A stretch of 64,000 nucleotides of DNA, from contig QCXZ01000003.1 in NCBI GenBank assembly GCA_025024175.1, forward strand, positions 59,724,023-59,788,022, in the 5' to 3' direction. Both the position numbers and the translations under genes were made by a program. The DNA is from Rhyzopertha dominica (taxonomy: Eukaryota; Arthropoda; Insecta; Coleoptera; Bostrichidae). The stretch's first letter is position 1. Each line of letters begins with the position of its first letter. This document shows, piece after piece, positions 22,587-35,990 of the stretch. The notes beneath the pieces were generated by a model. The model saw nothing but the letters and a program-made list of their open reading frames with translations. It was not told the DNA's origin and did not search any database.

Positions 22587-24171
22587 CCTGTTGTTTAAAA
22601 TTGAATATTACAGTAAAATCGTTGAATTCATTGCGTCTAGCAAAAATACTATTCCGCCTGCTTCGTTTCTTTAGACTGTGCGGTCTTCATAAAGCTTTCA
22701 AGCTTATAAGCATTTTCCACAAACTAATGCTCACCAACTTCATCTATTCACATCGTGTTATTGTTCGTGGCTTGTAGGTAATTTAATTTAGAAGCACAAA
22801 TAAGAAATGCATTAAATGTGTTATACATAAAATCGATCGAAAGTGAACAATGTAGTAGGTCGGGTCAAATGAGTTCACATAAGGTTCAATATATTATTCT
22901 GTCGCGTTTTCATATTAATGTAGCTTTTATTTTGCCCGTAACAGCATGTGAAGAGAGAAAGCAGTGAAACAATAAACCCAAGCCACCGGTGACCGCCAGA
23001 GCTATCGATTAAAATGTCTAAAAAGTGTGCGTGATAGAACTGATAGCGAAATGTTAGGCCACGATCACACACTATGTAAATTATTTTCGATGGTGTCGTT
23101 AAGGGATTAAGTTGCAGTTTTCTATAGTAACTGACGTATTCTTTCTTTCAGAATTGGAGAAAATTTGAAAAGAGTTGAATTATCATTTTTTTGTTCAGGA
23201 ATTTAATGGAATGGAGTTATATTGCAACTTACAAATCATTACAGCCAAAAACAGGTTAATTAGTCCTGAGTATTACTTTAATGACTGATTTTAAATGTTT
23301 ATCTTTCTGGTTATTTGAAAGTTTTTAAAGACTGAATGGGTTTTTGCTTGTATATATTCTTTATCTAAGGCGAATTAGTAAGTAAGGTAAACAATAAATG
23401 ATGAAGTAAAAATCAAAAAGAACAAACTCATATATAATTAACAATAAAACATAAATTATAATACAAACATTTTGCAACCTCTAAATTTCATTATAGTTGG
23501 CTAAAATGCTTAAATCTTCTTTTACAACACCAAAGTTCTTTTATTATTTTCATGTTGTGATACGTTCGTTGTAAAAATGTTGTTATTTCATTAACAGGTT
23601 TTCATTGATTCGCTTTATTGTCTGTTTGTCTGTCAGGTAAAAATTTTGCAATCGATTTTAAACTTAACTTAATGATGAGCTAGAGACTATAAATTTTACA
23701 TGAACTGGATGACCATGCAGTCACATTCTTGTGTGTGATACTTATTTTTTATTATTCTCTAATAAATAAAACGGCTCATTTAAGTATTATAGCATACAAA
23801 ATTCTATAATTTTGGTCATTGGTCATACCGGTGTAACAGTTTTGTATTCAAATATGCTTAGGTAAAAAGAAACTGAAATTTTCCACATTCTTCAAGAGCA
23901 TAAGCTTACAAAAACATTTAAAATCGATCGTAAAATTTCACATGTAGGGTTATCATTTAAGGTTGGACATCGACTGTATCTTGGGTCCCTAAGTTACCAA
24001 AATCGATAGGGTTGGTGGATATTAAATATCTAATTATAAAGCAATTTCTTGTTACGATGATTTTAACCAAATTTTGCATAATTACGTTTTTGATTTTGCT
24101 TTTAAAGATACTTACGCGACTTGATACCTTGCTGGTGCTGAGTAAGGTGCTTTTTGAGAGTCAACTCATTA
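22587..24171. other. No gene seen
   Basis: AT-rich intron sequence of the phosphatase gene by position. No repeats or coding signals recognised. Confidence 0.5.
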
Positions 24172-24210
24172 TACAGGGTGATTAGATGAGGCTGGACAGC
24201 TGCTTGGAAA
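24172..24210 (+). repeat. Mariner-type terminal motif
   Basis: TACAGGGTGATTAGATGAGG follows the TA-CAGGGTGAT pattern of mariner-like ends. No opposing end was found. Confidence 0.35.
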
Positions 24211-26048
24211 TTAAACGTGCTATAATATTGGTGTATTTTTTTTAAACGAATTTGACCACACAAATTTCAGTTTAAGTATTATGAAGTACGTAACTTTGCT
24301 GCTAGGTGGCGGATTTAATAGGACGTACCATAGGATTGTTTCTTTCTCAAAAACTAGCCTAACCCAAAGATGGATTTGCAGTTTTGTTTTATTACAACCA
24401 AGAAGCGAAGAAGGATATGGACTACCAGTTATCAAATTTATCTTGGTTGATTAAAGCTCTATAATAATTAACCAAAAAGTCTATAGGGTTGCGTTTGATT
24501 TTTTTTAAGATATTTAATCATATATAAATTTTTCTACTCCCGTTGGCAAACACTTGCAAATTATATTCTGCCGTAATATGATGGCATTTACTGTAATTTA
24601 TTCATTCAAAGACTGTCTGACGGCTAACGTCTAATGGGGAGAAAGATCAAATGATTTTGTAACCAATCGATGTACATTTCTCTCGTTAGATTGCCAAATA
24701 CCTACCGAAATATGATTTTTGATAGAATTTTTAGTGTGTGCTTTATAGGACAGCGCTAGGGTGGAATCAGACCATTAGTGGTAGTTATAACGATTAACTC
24801 TACCATTTAGAATAAGGTACATTTGTCAGAAGAACAGGTAAGTATTTTTTTATTAGTTATTTGTTTCTTTTAACCAATGATGAAAGGTTAAAAATAAATT
24901 AAACGCTGGGCTTCTAGATTTTAAATAGACTAAAACAAAATCCTATTTAATCCGTGTTTTCATTAATAAAAATCACATGCTTATCCTTTTTTAGGAATTG
25001 ATTATAACGTTGCTGCAATATTTAAGTCGAATATTATTTTTACGAATTAGTATTACGTGATAAGAATGTCGATTTTTATTCCTGGATTTATGCTCACCAC
25101 ATTTGAACATTTCACATTTTCCACCCTTTTAATACTTAGTTGAACTATTTAAAAACGCTTAAATCGATACATGCCGGTTATTTTTAGTAGTTAAGGTATA
25201 AAGTATGCATTTCTGCAATAGACACCTGTGGAGCATTCGCATGACACAGTAGTTGAGCTTCTTAGAACAAGGTGCAGTCGTGATCACAGACGATAAGGTT
25301 CGATTTGTACATTTCCTGTTTATCAAAAGATAAATACGCCGATAACTTAATTTTAAGTTGAAGAGAAGGTAAGTGTTTAATTACAGTGATATTTACGAAC
25401 TACCTTATATTATTACTTTATGGAAGCATCCAAATTTAGTGATTGACACAAAACTCATTTTTTTCTTCGAAACATATTGAAATTATCTTCGGTTAATTTG
25501 TTGTAAAACCATACCTAAATATCTCATTGTGTATGTATAACTGCTATGTGTTTATTTCTGTCGATGCTACTATTGTTTTCTAAATAGTAGATAGTTTTGC
25601 TAAGGAACCTTTAGTAAAATTTCGAACGACAAATTAATAACCAAGTATAACACTCTTGCTGTCAGACGTGAAGGTTTTCGAGCGAAAATGAATTATAGCC
25701 ACGAAGGATGGTCATAATTCATGTTTCATTTCCCAAGGAAGACTGGTTTGAAATCGCTCCGTGTAAAATTCTAGATTTGTGAGGAAACGTATAGGTACTA
25801 TTGTCTTTACATTTTATCATATTGCAGAACATTCAACTTTGGTTCGTGGAAGAATGTCTCTTTTGCAATTAGGAGTTATCTTTGATGTAGCGATAAAGAT
25901 TGTTGTGAGTATTGAGTAAGCTAATCCGGTATAGTTAATTCTATAATCTCGAAACGTGACAAACCCTGTTTAAGATAACCGCTAAATAGTGTCTGTCAGG
26001 CCCAACCAACATCCTACGTCTAAAACACATAATTTTATTACATATGAC
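24211..26048. other. No gene seen
   Basis: AT-rich. A small hairpin, ATGAATTAT...ATAATTCAT, lies at about 25688-25722. Confidence 0.5.
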
Positions 26049-27435
26049 CATGGGCTTACCCAGCTTTTGGTCTAGGGGGGGACAAAGCAGGAACGTCCTG
26101 TAGAGTATAATTCAACATAAATAGAAATAATAAATGTTTATAAGATATAGGTACTTAAGTAATTAATTAAGTATTTATTTCATCAATAATCATCGTGGAT
26201 TTTCTGGAGGGCGACTTAAAACATCTTCTGTGAAATAAAGACCCAAATTATTTATATGTTTTCTATGTACACTGATCATACAAAGCCCCTTTATTACTAA
26301 TTACGTTATTGATGAACTTAGGTGAGGCGCATTCAGTTGCATCGTTCTCGCGTTTAACAAAAAATGAGTTGATACATTTTATTTGGGAGAATAAAGATCC
26401 GTGATCCACATAATGTATAATGATATCATACGACGTACCAAAGGAACATAAATTTCACCTGAAAAATTCCACTAATAGGAGCACGACTTCTGATTCAGAA
26501 ATAACACATATTAAAGACTAATGCATTAACCGATGCGCTTTTAGTACAGTTTCAACTTCTCACACCAGAAGCTTTAGAAATTTAAGCTGGTAGTTCATAT
26601 GTATAGGTGTTAAAGATACAATTGTAGTAGTTTTTACTCTCCAGGGAAAGAGACTCAATGGATAATTAACATTATTAAAACTCAGAATGACAAATGCCTC
26701 AGCATTATGCGTCAAGCTAATCTTCTTAGATCGCCAGTGCATTGCTCTCAAAAATTAACCGACTACTTAATATTTTACCCAAATTAATCTTCATTTAAAT
26801 AAACAAAAATATATTTAATTGCATTTTTACCAACACAATGGGTTTTAATTCGTTCTGATAATGCTTTTACTGGATTCCTAAAACTTATATTAAATAAATT
26901 GACTTTCATAAACATGAGTTCGGATGGATTTTAGTTATTTTTTGTTTTTTTTGTATTAATTGTTAAAATGTAATGTGAATTTAGAAATTTGGTACAAAAG
27001 TTAGAGTTATCACCAAATATATGACAGGTTGTGATGTGATTCCATATAACAGTAGTTAGTTGAACAATCTTTATAGGAAAAGGTAGAATAGCTGAATTAA
27101 CCAGAAATCGTGTTATGACTCATCCTGACCAAGATAGTCTTTTAAAGCTATATCCGCCCTAAGACAACGATTCGTAACAACAAGAATGTTTCAGTTACAG
27201 CTTCAAAACGCACATGGCATCGATTAAGCTTGGAAATCATTTGACAACGACTTATTAGAGAAGGTCATTTGCAAGGGTCGAATATGAGTTTTGGATGAAA
27301 ATTGTGAAATACACTTGCCTATAAATTTTACTGTATTTACAATTTTGTAAGTAAGACAATTTTTAGGTGTACGCACATAATTAACCAGCTAAATTTTTTG
27401 GAAATTGGAAGAGCCCAGAGTTAGCAACACAGGTC
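26049..27435 (+). mobile_element. Repeat family A, copy 2
   Basis: It starts CATGGGCTTACCCAGCTTTTGG followed by a G run. It aligns in inverse orientation with 48905-50139 over nearly its whole length, until AGTTAGCAACACAGGT near 27430, where the similarity stops. The right terminal repeat is missing. It carries no shared coding frame. Confidence 0.8.
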
Positions 27436-28104
27436 TAGGGATCTGAGATATACCATCATACTCAGCATCAAAAATCACGTTCAACCACACCAATAAATAA
27501 GTAATTTTTGTACCTTAGGTACCATACCGCATGTCTTAAATAAAATTTGACAAGCATCATTATACTCAGCATTAAAAAACGCGTTCAGGGGCATTTATGA
27601 AGCAAATCTACTGTAACCCCTGAACCTCAGTGTATTAAAGCCGCTTAAAAAAAGGTGTAGGGAGGGTCGAAGATTTCATAAGAAAAAATTTAGTCAGCTG
27701 GTGGGAGACGTGTGGTAGCAAGTATCATCAGAGGTAATCTCCAACGGTTTTAAAAAAGGAGGCTCCAAAAAACGCAGTGCTGGAAAGCGATAATAGTAAA
27801 TCACTAGATCACTTACCAAATAATCAGCTGGGACCATTTTCAAACGAATCAAGTGACCAAATCTGCACTTTTGAGAAACCAATATTAGACTCTTAGGTAA
27901 ATGCCTCAAGAACCAAAGAAAGCCAAGAAAATAATAGGGCAGAAGTAATTACTGTAGATATAAAAATCCAACAAGCAGCAACAGAAAGTATTTCAACAGG
28001 AAATTATCAGAAAAACGTAATAGTGACAGTGATGGGATATACGAACCAACTTATAAAGACAACGATGATGATATTGAGGAAGAAATGAGATAACTGGAAG
28101 GTTT
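27436..28104. other. Unassigned; decayed coding-like stretch
   Basis: From about 27900 the plus strand reads an acidic, Ser/Asp-rich phrase (SDSDGIYEPTYKDNDDD) in broken frames. It resembles linker regions of insect transposon proteins. Source unknown. Confidence 0.25.
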
Positions 28105-29395
28105 AGACAAATTGGTTATTTGCCATGTATTTATATTTTATTAAATTGCATATTAATAGGTAGCATCTAATCCACAAAACAGCTGTGACGGCTTATAAAT
28201 TCGAAAAAATGGATCGTAAAGTATATTTTTAATATTAAAAATGTGAATATTTAAAGGGTCCGCCAAAACGCGAACATACTGGCCGTGACGTCAGGAGTCT
28301 TGTAAATGGCCGCTTGTTTACATCTGGGGCCAGCGCGTCACGCGTCAGCCTCAGCCCGTCAATTTATCAGTTTGTTGTTTGCGTTCATTTTGTGACAAGC
28401 GAATTAAAATACGCCAAGAAAAAGGGAAATACTTATGAATTATGACTTCTGAAGGCATGTTCATTGCTATGGAATTTGTGTACAGCGACAAGTGGTTCAA
28501 CGCGGCGGAGATGAGGAACGTAAAAGCAAAAGCAATAGCATAAGTGAACTTTTTATCAGACTAACGTAGCATTGATAATTTGATCACAGTGGGATGTTGG
28601 AAACATACTATTTGTAAACATAAAAATGTAAGAATCAAAAACGTACCCTGAACTTGACATTTATTTTAGAGGTCAGAATAAATATAAATTGCCATTTATT
28701 TTCTGGGCTCTTGCGACTCGTCTGACTAAGTCGATATATGGGGAACAACGTCGTTCTTTATTATAACATTTCCCTCTATCAATTTATAAAACGCATATAA
28801 TTTTTTATATCCTCTTCAAGCTATAACAAAATGGAAACTGAAAGGTAAACACTTGTAACCCCAAAAAGAATATAAAACTTACAGTAAGAATTAAGATGAT
28901 CTTCACAACATAAAAGCAAACTTTGCGATTTCGGCATAGGGTCTAGGGGCTTTTTCATACGTTGATAATCTCGAGGAACGGTTACAAAATTTTGTTAGCT
29001 GTACTGACTAAAGTACTTTTATAACCATGTACAAAACAACACTTGTTTTGTTTTCCATAAATAATAGATGCTTGTAAAACTACACAAATCACTTTTTGGT
29101 GCGACCTCTTACACCGTCCTTTCAATAAACACACACAAAAGCTTTTCCAATACAAGGATGATACTACACCATTAAACAGCACGCTCCTCAGTAATGTTTA
29201 CATGACACTTGACGTCACCAGTTGAATAACCTTGGATAGAAGCGTTTTGGTGGTGACTCCTAAGATTCGAATTTCAGACCTGAAATTCTCTACCTACAAA
29301 TATTTTTTTGTTTTTCATTAACATGGCGTACGATATGTATGCACTTCAAGATTCATTTTGCGTAATTTTCAAAAAAAGTGATAATTCCCAATTGA
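28105..29395 (-). mobile_element. Repeat family D, copy 1, with THAP-like exon
   Basis: It aligns in inverse orientation with 53835-55017. Shared parts include a GC-rich promoter-like block (CCAAAACGCGAACAT, CGTGACGTCA, about 28265-28370) and a THAP-like exon (about 28905-29170). It retains about 85 bases near 29105-29195 that copy 2 lacks. Near both ends, GCCAAAACGC and ACCAAAACGC occur in inverted orientation, suggesting an inner TIR element. Confidence 0.7.
28905..29070 (-). pseudogene. THAP-like exon of family D, copy 1
   Basis: The minus strand reads KCCFVHGYKSTLVSTANKIL, then after a frameshift VPRDYQR, a deletion, and CCEDHLNSYC before a GTAAGT donor. This is the layout of an insect THAP-like domain (C..C, then CCEDHF). 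The second Cys of the first pair is Tyr in both family D copies. Inactive. Confidence 0.6.
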
Positions 29396-32030
29396 ATAAG
29401 CCTGCAGAAGATGTTAAAGTAGACGATTGGATAATGGTGAAACTTATGGGAAAAAAATGTTAAAATAGTATGTTGGCAAAGTGATGTCTACAGAAGATGA
29501 AACAGTATTTACCAAAAGAGTGCCCTCTTTCAGTCTTCAGCTTGTGCGTGGACGGATAAAGATGATTCTTTTGTACCAAGGAGAGATATAATATAGTCTT
29601 TACCCAGACCCAATTTGTTAGGCTGAATAAATGATATGAAATTTGACATCGATTTGTATCGTACAATGTGCAATAGTTTATTGGTTTAAGTTAAAAGCTT
29701 ACTTATAAGTTTTTGTATTATAAAAGGATTTTATTTGCTTTTTAAGAATAAAAAATTAATTACGTTACCATCCCAACTTAATAAAAAGTATTTTGTAGTG
29801 GTATGCAAAACTTCAAATTTGAACTGAAGTTCATGTGTAGCTTTTCTTGCACTTTAACACACTTATTCTGGGTTAAGTTTAATTAAAATGAATAGTCCGA
29901 ATACGCCTGGTTACACACTTGCCCCGTTCTCTGGAAAAAGTATGTAGCAGGTAAATTGAAAAAAAGACTATAACTGAAAGAAAACCATTTTATTACTCTT
30001 GTAGGTACAGTTTTGATTTAAATTTTACATACTATTTATATAACTTCAAGTTTGAACTAGTCAGATTTTGCTTAGCACTTTTCCCTTATTTTTGTATATG
30101 CTGGTGTAAATATATTTATCATACCTAGCCAAGTGTCATCGAAGCTTATTTCTCTAATTATTTGCTAATAATTATGTTACTATTGACAAAAACTAAGCGT
30201 TCTTTTCAAACCTATGGAACGTTCCTCTAGTGTCATCGTAAAAATTGAACATACAATTATTATACGTTCGTGGATGCTTTTAGCATCGAATCTGCACAAA
30301 AGCTTGGTTTTTTACATCAAGCAAGTAATATCACGCAATAGTGTATTTTATGATTTTACAGCTGTTATAGTTAAATAAATTATAAATCTTAGTGCAGGAA
30401 TACATAGAAATACACCTTCCAAATCTCACTTTTGTCAAGTCAAGTTAGATAGTATAATTACCCGCAGGGCCAAGAAATATGAACAAACAATTTGCAAGGA
30501 ATTGCATCAAAAGGTTTGCAAAACATGTTTATTCTCACACAGCTCATTGATGTTTTGTAGACTAATCACTAAATCTTTAATCTCGAGAAAGGTAATTGCA
30601 ATGGTAGTTATCTATATTGCACTGGGTGGTGACACAGCAATAAAATAATTCCCGTGATCATAAAAGCTTAATTCGTACACATTCCCAATGTTGATCGAAG
30701 TCATGCACACGCACATTCTTCCATATAATTAACACAGGTTACTTCGAACTCGAATCGATTTTGGGGTATATTATTAAGTGGCAGTTTAAAAATAGTATTA
30801 ATTACTTTGAAACCGAATGTATATACATGTTGCAAGCGAAACGTACTTAAACTTGCGGTTGCTGTTGCCAATTTTAACTTAGTTTTTAATAACTATTAGT
30901 ATCTAACAGCGAAGTTATTCTGCAGTTGACATTTTAATCGAGTTAAATATATTACTTATAAGATTAATTGCGTGTAGTATAGAGAAATACTCAGAATTCC
31001 CTTCAATTATAAATACGTACAGTTCAAATTTGACCTAGCAGTGCCGAGGAATTTTGAATATCACTTATTTCATTTTATTTCTTTCCAATGTTACAATTTA
31101 TTCTGTTGTGTGTCTTAATGCTTTCGTGAATATCAGGGTACGTTCATTTTCTAAAAGTGATATTAGAAATTGATTGCCACTTGATTAATTATAGATGAAT
31201 TACTTCACTAAATAAGGGATAGTCTTCTGACAAAAGGCAACCATTCAATAAATAAAGAAAAAACCTGTTTACAAAAATATTTATAATAATATCCTACATT
31301 TATATGTTTTCAGAATAGGTTCACTGATTTACATATTATTACCTCCAAACCTTGCCTAAACTTCACATGGCACACATAGATATAGCGAAATTTTATTAAA
31401 TTACTACCTAGACTTTTTCTTCTAAATAATGGATAACCTTCTAAACTACTTAGATAAATTGTCATCTGTAATTAGCTTACACTGTTTTTACATAATAATT
31501 TTATTCTAGTGGTTATCTAACAAACACATAAATATCCAGTTACATGATTTCACAGTATAATAAGTAATGTTACTACTCGTATATGCTAATCCACTTACTA
31601 TACAATAGAAATAAAACAGTTGGAACATTTTTTGGCTAAGTGTAATTTAGTAATAGATATTGCTAAGAAAATGTGGTAAATCAAGCATAGGTAGGCTAAA
31701 TCACTGTGAATATGGAGATGTTAGCGAAAGTAGCGCTTTCTATGTTAGGTACAATATGCCATAATAATTGGGTTTTTAAGATATGGTGAATGTAGGAAAA
31801 AATCAGCTTTAACGCTCTGTACAAAGAAAAATAATGTTGCGCTCACATTTTCAAATTGACCTATAAAATTTGAAAATAAGCGGACAGATGGCTGCCAAAA
31901 CAAACAGATTCATCACTGTTACATTTCCTTTTATTTAGATATCTTAAAAATAAATTGTATAGAAATCTCTGCTTTAATCCCAAAAAACCAAAACAATCGG
32001 AGGGTGTTTAAATGTCTTTAGGATATACTC
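29396..32030. other. No gene seen
   Basis: AT-rich, probably intronic. No coding, RNA or dispersed repeat recognised. Confidence 0.5.
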
Positions 32031-33977
32031 TACAGAATGTTCACGCTAACAGTCTACAATAGCCAACTTTTTATTTTAAAGTTGTGGAATAGTTTAAACG
32101 GGAAAGTTTCCTAAAATAATCTGGTGGAGATGAGAAAAAACAATCAAGAATCAAGTGACTGAGATATTAACTACAACACAAATTAAAAAAAATACTGAAA
32201 TTCCACTACCAACCCATATTCACTTCTTTTTCATATATTTATATTACATAACTGCGATTCATCAAACAATGTACAAAAGCTAACTTATTTATTTGAAGTT
32301 GTAGAATGGTGCTTTAAATAGAAAAGGGTTCTTAATTTTTCGCGAAAAATCGCATGATTTTGAGAACTGTTCACAGTTAACTGCGATATTAATAATTACT
32401 ATTTTATTGTTTTAAATGGAATGACCCTATTCTGAAAGGCGAGAGAGCACATTGGACTGAATAAAAAAGTACTGAGGCATCACTAACCTACAGTCATTTT
32501 TACTTCCACATCCAACGGATGGGAAGTATTGTATCGCGAAAAAAATTTTCAAAAATTTTTATTTGCTCATTCGCTTTAAAATGGTCGAAAACGCAAAAAA
32601 AAATTAAGCAAAAACAAATTTCTTGCTGTGTGTCTGTGGTATTGTTTGTGGACACCATAACTTTCGAAAGACTTAATATATGAACCTGAAATTTGGCAGA
32701 CGTATAAATCTCACCTACCCAAAGCGACCTATTGTTTGTGGGGTAAGTAGGGCATCGGGAAGGGGGCGAAATTGGGGGGTAACTGCCCTTTTTGCAAATT
32801 TTTATTTAATTTTTTTTTCGTTTTAGTATGTGATTAGTAGTATAACTGCGAGTATTATTCATTCTTATAAATTTTCGGTGCAGCAAACTGTTTAGAAGAT
32901 ATTAGCAAAAAAGCGTCACTTGAAAACGGTTTTTCCTAAATATCTCCGAATATATTTAATATATTCAAAAAATGAAAATACCATCAGATAGGAAATAAAA
33001 TTTCTCACAAAAAGTGTCTTAGAAAATTTATTCAAAATTTTGCCATTTTCGAAATATTTCCAAAAAACCTATTTTGGACCCTGTTCGTACGATTTTTTTA
33101 AAATTTTGGTATTATATAGAAAATCAAATTTCTGATCAGAAAGCACTCTTGTATTTTTTTTGTTAAGTTAATAATTTTCGAGTTATTTGGAAAAGACGAT
33201 TTTAAAATTTATATATTTTTGCTAATATCACGAGGACTGTTGGTCTTAGAAAAAATGTGTAGAGAGGAAAAATGCTCAAAACCTGATTGCTAAACGTATA
33301 GTATAAGAAATAAAAACGTAAATGTCATTTTGACAATTGGATGTTGAAGTATTGATTCAATTTTCAGCGGTTTTTTAACATATTTGATGTTTATTTTTTT
33401 TTCGAAAAGAATCTCGTGGAACTGAGAAAAAAACATTTTGGTAGTGAAATGTTAGTACTGCTTTGTGTAATTCGGCGTGCTTTATTCAATACGCTATTCT
33501 GAATGGGGTCGCTCCATTAAACATTACAAAGTTGTGGAAAAGATCTTAGTCGATTGATTCTCAAATGTCCTAAAAATTTCAGCAACTGTCTCATTTAATT
33601 AGCTATTGTAGACTGTTTTGAGAATAGCAATTATTCAACATGAAATACCCCGAAAATATGATACCTCTGTACTTTTTCGTTTAATTTGATATGATGATTT
33701 AAGCAGTGTTCTACTACTCCCTGTAAAAAAAGGTTACCTATTGTAGACTGTTTCGTGAACAGCAATTAAAATATCTCATAAAAATGACTGTAGGGTACTG
33801 ATACTTCAAAGCTTGTTTGATTCGATGTGTTCTGACTAATACGCTATTCAAAATGGGGTTGATGTTTCATGGTTTTTTGACAGCTCAGGATTGTTTTCGA
33901 AAAATTAAAACACCGTTCTACGATTTTAAATTAAAAAAATAGCTATTATAGATTGTTACGATGAGCACCCTGTATTC
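32031..33977. mobile_element. Degenerate DNA element with multi-unit inverted ends, split by family B
   Basis: The left end TACAGAATGTTCACG...AACAGTCTACAATAGC and the right end, whose complement starts TACAGGGTGCTCATCG, are inverted versions of each other. The same roughly 200-bp motif recurs inside each arm: left at about 32046 and 32270; right, inverted, near 33600, 33745 and 33945. Family B copy 3 lies inside. The terminal form is mariner-like, but no transposase is present. Confidence 0.5.
32501..33372 (-). repeat. Repeat family B, copy 3
   Basis: A near full-length copy in inverse orientation. The terminal hairpin (ACTTCCACATCC, GGATGGGAAGT) is intact at 32502-32530. Confidence 0.88.
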
Positions 33978-34585
33978 GATGTTGTAAATACTTTGATTAA
34001 AACATTGCAATGTTTAAAATGCATTGGTATTTGTCTTTTATATTAGAAGCATATGTGCCAATTTGGTAGGTGGTTTATCAATATTCTTCACTTGAAAAAA
34101 TTAATTATTTAGGATACAGTCATGCCCTACTACTTGACAATAGCCAGGGCACGCGATAAATGTAACCTGTTATTTTAGAAAAAAAAACAAAATATGAATT
34201 CAGACACCAGGTCCTTACAGCCTACTAAATTGTGTCACTAAAATTCTATTGCAGCCATACGATTCTACTAAAAAGTACATAAAGAACGTGCCTGTTCCTT
34301 CCTATTTAACCAACAAACAATCTTGTATATTATTATCTTCATATTAAAATATATGAAATAATTCGACAATGGGCAGATGACAACTATTTGTCAAAGCATG
34401 AGTTGTGTTCACTTTCCCGAGAGGCGGCAAATTGATTTAATCGATAATTTTCATAAACGCCTGGATGCAAGAATCATTTATAGAAATCCTGTATAAACGC
34501 TGCCTATGTATTCATGTAACTCTGTCGCTTATTACCAATATTATAAAAAATACATGTATAGACCACAATGTACTGCCTAAATAGT
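33978..34585. other. No gene seen
   Basis: AT-rich, unassigned. Confidence 0.5.
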
Positions 34586-34589
34586 GGAA

Positions 34590-34700
34590 GCTGTCTGTCA
34601 TAACGCCCTTACCTAAAAAGTCTAAACATCAAAAGCCCAATCAGCTTATTATCGACTCTGTCTAAAGTATTTGAGAAAACAAAAATTCTAACAAAGAAAA
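34590..34700 (+). pseudogene. LINE reverse transcriptase scrap
   Basis: The frame SPISLLSTLSKVFEKTK matches the RPISLLPxLSKVFEK block of the fingers region in jockey/CR1-type LINEs. Nothing upstream or downstream continues it clearly. Confidence 0.5.
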
Positions 34701-34714
34701 TAATAAAGATTCAG

Positions 34715-35215
34715 TGTTGTGCTTGATAAATGTGGGATATATAAATTGAGATGCAAAGACTGTAACTGTGTATATCTATGTTGGTAGAAAATTTAAAAAT
34801 TTCAGTGTAAGAAAAAAAGAGCATTTTGGTGATACCAACAAAATTAGTCATTGTTCGCGAACAATAGTTTAGATACAGGGACAGCTTCCAAATTAGTAGT
34901 AATGTTGATATTTTACATATTCAACAAAAGGTCACTACATCTCATGAATGCTCCAATGACGTAATCCTAAATTTCCAAATAAATTTGGAACCAACATCAT
35001 TAAGTCCTTTTTGAAAGTTTAGAGTTCAGGTGAAAATGACAAAATTGTCAATGTAAAAATGATGACAAAATTACATAGAATTGTAAGTTTCATTAATTTG
35101 TGTATTTTCATATGTACTCGTACATATCTTTTAATTTTAAACATTTGGACCTCGAAACCGGTAACCGAATAAATAAAGGAATTTTGAGTAAAAAAGGACA
35201 TACTATTTCAGTTAC
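34715..35215 (+). pseudogene. GIY-YIG domain relic with Penelope-like 3' end
   Basis: DKCGIYKLRCKDCNCVYL (from about 34723) is the start of a GIY-YIG nuclease, followed by stops and frameshifts. Lower down, GACCTCGAAACCGGTAACCG and an AATAAATAAAGG run resemble 3' ends of elements of this type. It differs from the PLE at 1-2330, so it is a second family. Assignment to Penelope-like elements is likely but not certain. Confidence 0.5.
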
Positions 35216-35711
35216 TGTAATTGTTATTTTTAAATAAAACTTGTTGTGTGTGATGAAGCAGATTTAACTCCATTTTCATGGTTTGCAGGCTTGAATAAAA
35301 ATTATTTTTACAGTAGCGGTGTTTCTGGGGCACTAGGATGAAACTTTTAAACAGTTTAATTGTTTAGCAATTTCTCTTTTCACACAAGAATCTTCCATTT
35401 CTTTGAGATTCTGATTAAAATCAGACACTTGAAATCTCATATGTTCATCAATTACAAATTAAATCAACACCAGATCCAAACATTTAATAGAGGCTTTGTA
35501 ACGAGGAATGCCATCAATTTCTTAATCTAGTGCATCCGAACCATTCTTAATTGTAGCTGGCTTACAACTTCTCCCAACTTTTTTAGGGTCCCACGAAAAC
35601 TCAAGCTAACCAAAAATTAGGCGAATGGATGGAATGAAGCCACGTCTCCTCGTGGTTCCTACATGGTGAATGCAGCATGCATATGCGATGGTGGTGGTGG
35701 TTGTTACTTGC

Positions 35712-35732
35712 CTTGTTCATGCCGTTCCCCAT
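35712..35732 (-). CDS. Exon 1 of DUSP22/DUSP15-like phosphatase with start codon
   Basis: The seven codons read MGNGMNK, the conserved N-terminus of DUSP22-type phosphatases, in which Gly2 is a myristoylation site for membrane anchoring. ATG is in a strong context (GCAGCCATGG). The exon ends AAG and is followed by GCAAGTAA, which fits the stringent consensus of GC-AG introns (AG|GCAAGT). The GT four bases later would break the frame with exon 2, so the GC donor is preferred. Joining to 14878 gives MGNGMNK-VLPGLYVGN, as expected for the family. The intron is 20,833 bp. Overlapping Arg-rich open frames at 35663-35989 are by-products of the GC-rich leader. Confidence 0.85.
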
Positions 35733-35990
35733 GGCTGCGGGGCGGCAGTCGTTCTAGGAGAGCGACTGTCACATGTCTGTCCTCAGGATCGCGTTCGACT
35801 GAGCGTTCCCCAGAAAGCATAAGCCGGCGGCGGCGGCGCCGTGTCTGCCCCCGGCGGTCGATAAAAGTCACGGGGTATGCGATGGTGATTCCCGAAAAAT
35901 GGGAAAGACCGCCGAAAACTTTTTGCGTATCACCTTGGCACATGCGAATGTTACGCCAGATTTTGGGAATGATGGGTTGCAACCTTTGAA
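35733..35990 (-). promoter_or_regulatory. GC-rich 5' UTR and core promoter of the phosphatase gene
   Basis: This is the most CpG-rich stretch of the window, including a CGCCGCCGCCG run at about 35823-35840. On the minus strand TCAGT at 35802-35798 fits the arthropod initiator and would give a 5' UTR of about 65 bases. No TATA box is seen. The exact start site is inferred only. Confidence 0.5.

Noticed and set aside
35663..35989. Arg/Ser-rich open frames on both strands
   Set aside because: They arise from the GC-rich leader of the phosphatase gene. The MGNGMNK start lies in another frame with a better explanation.
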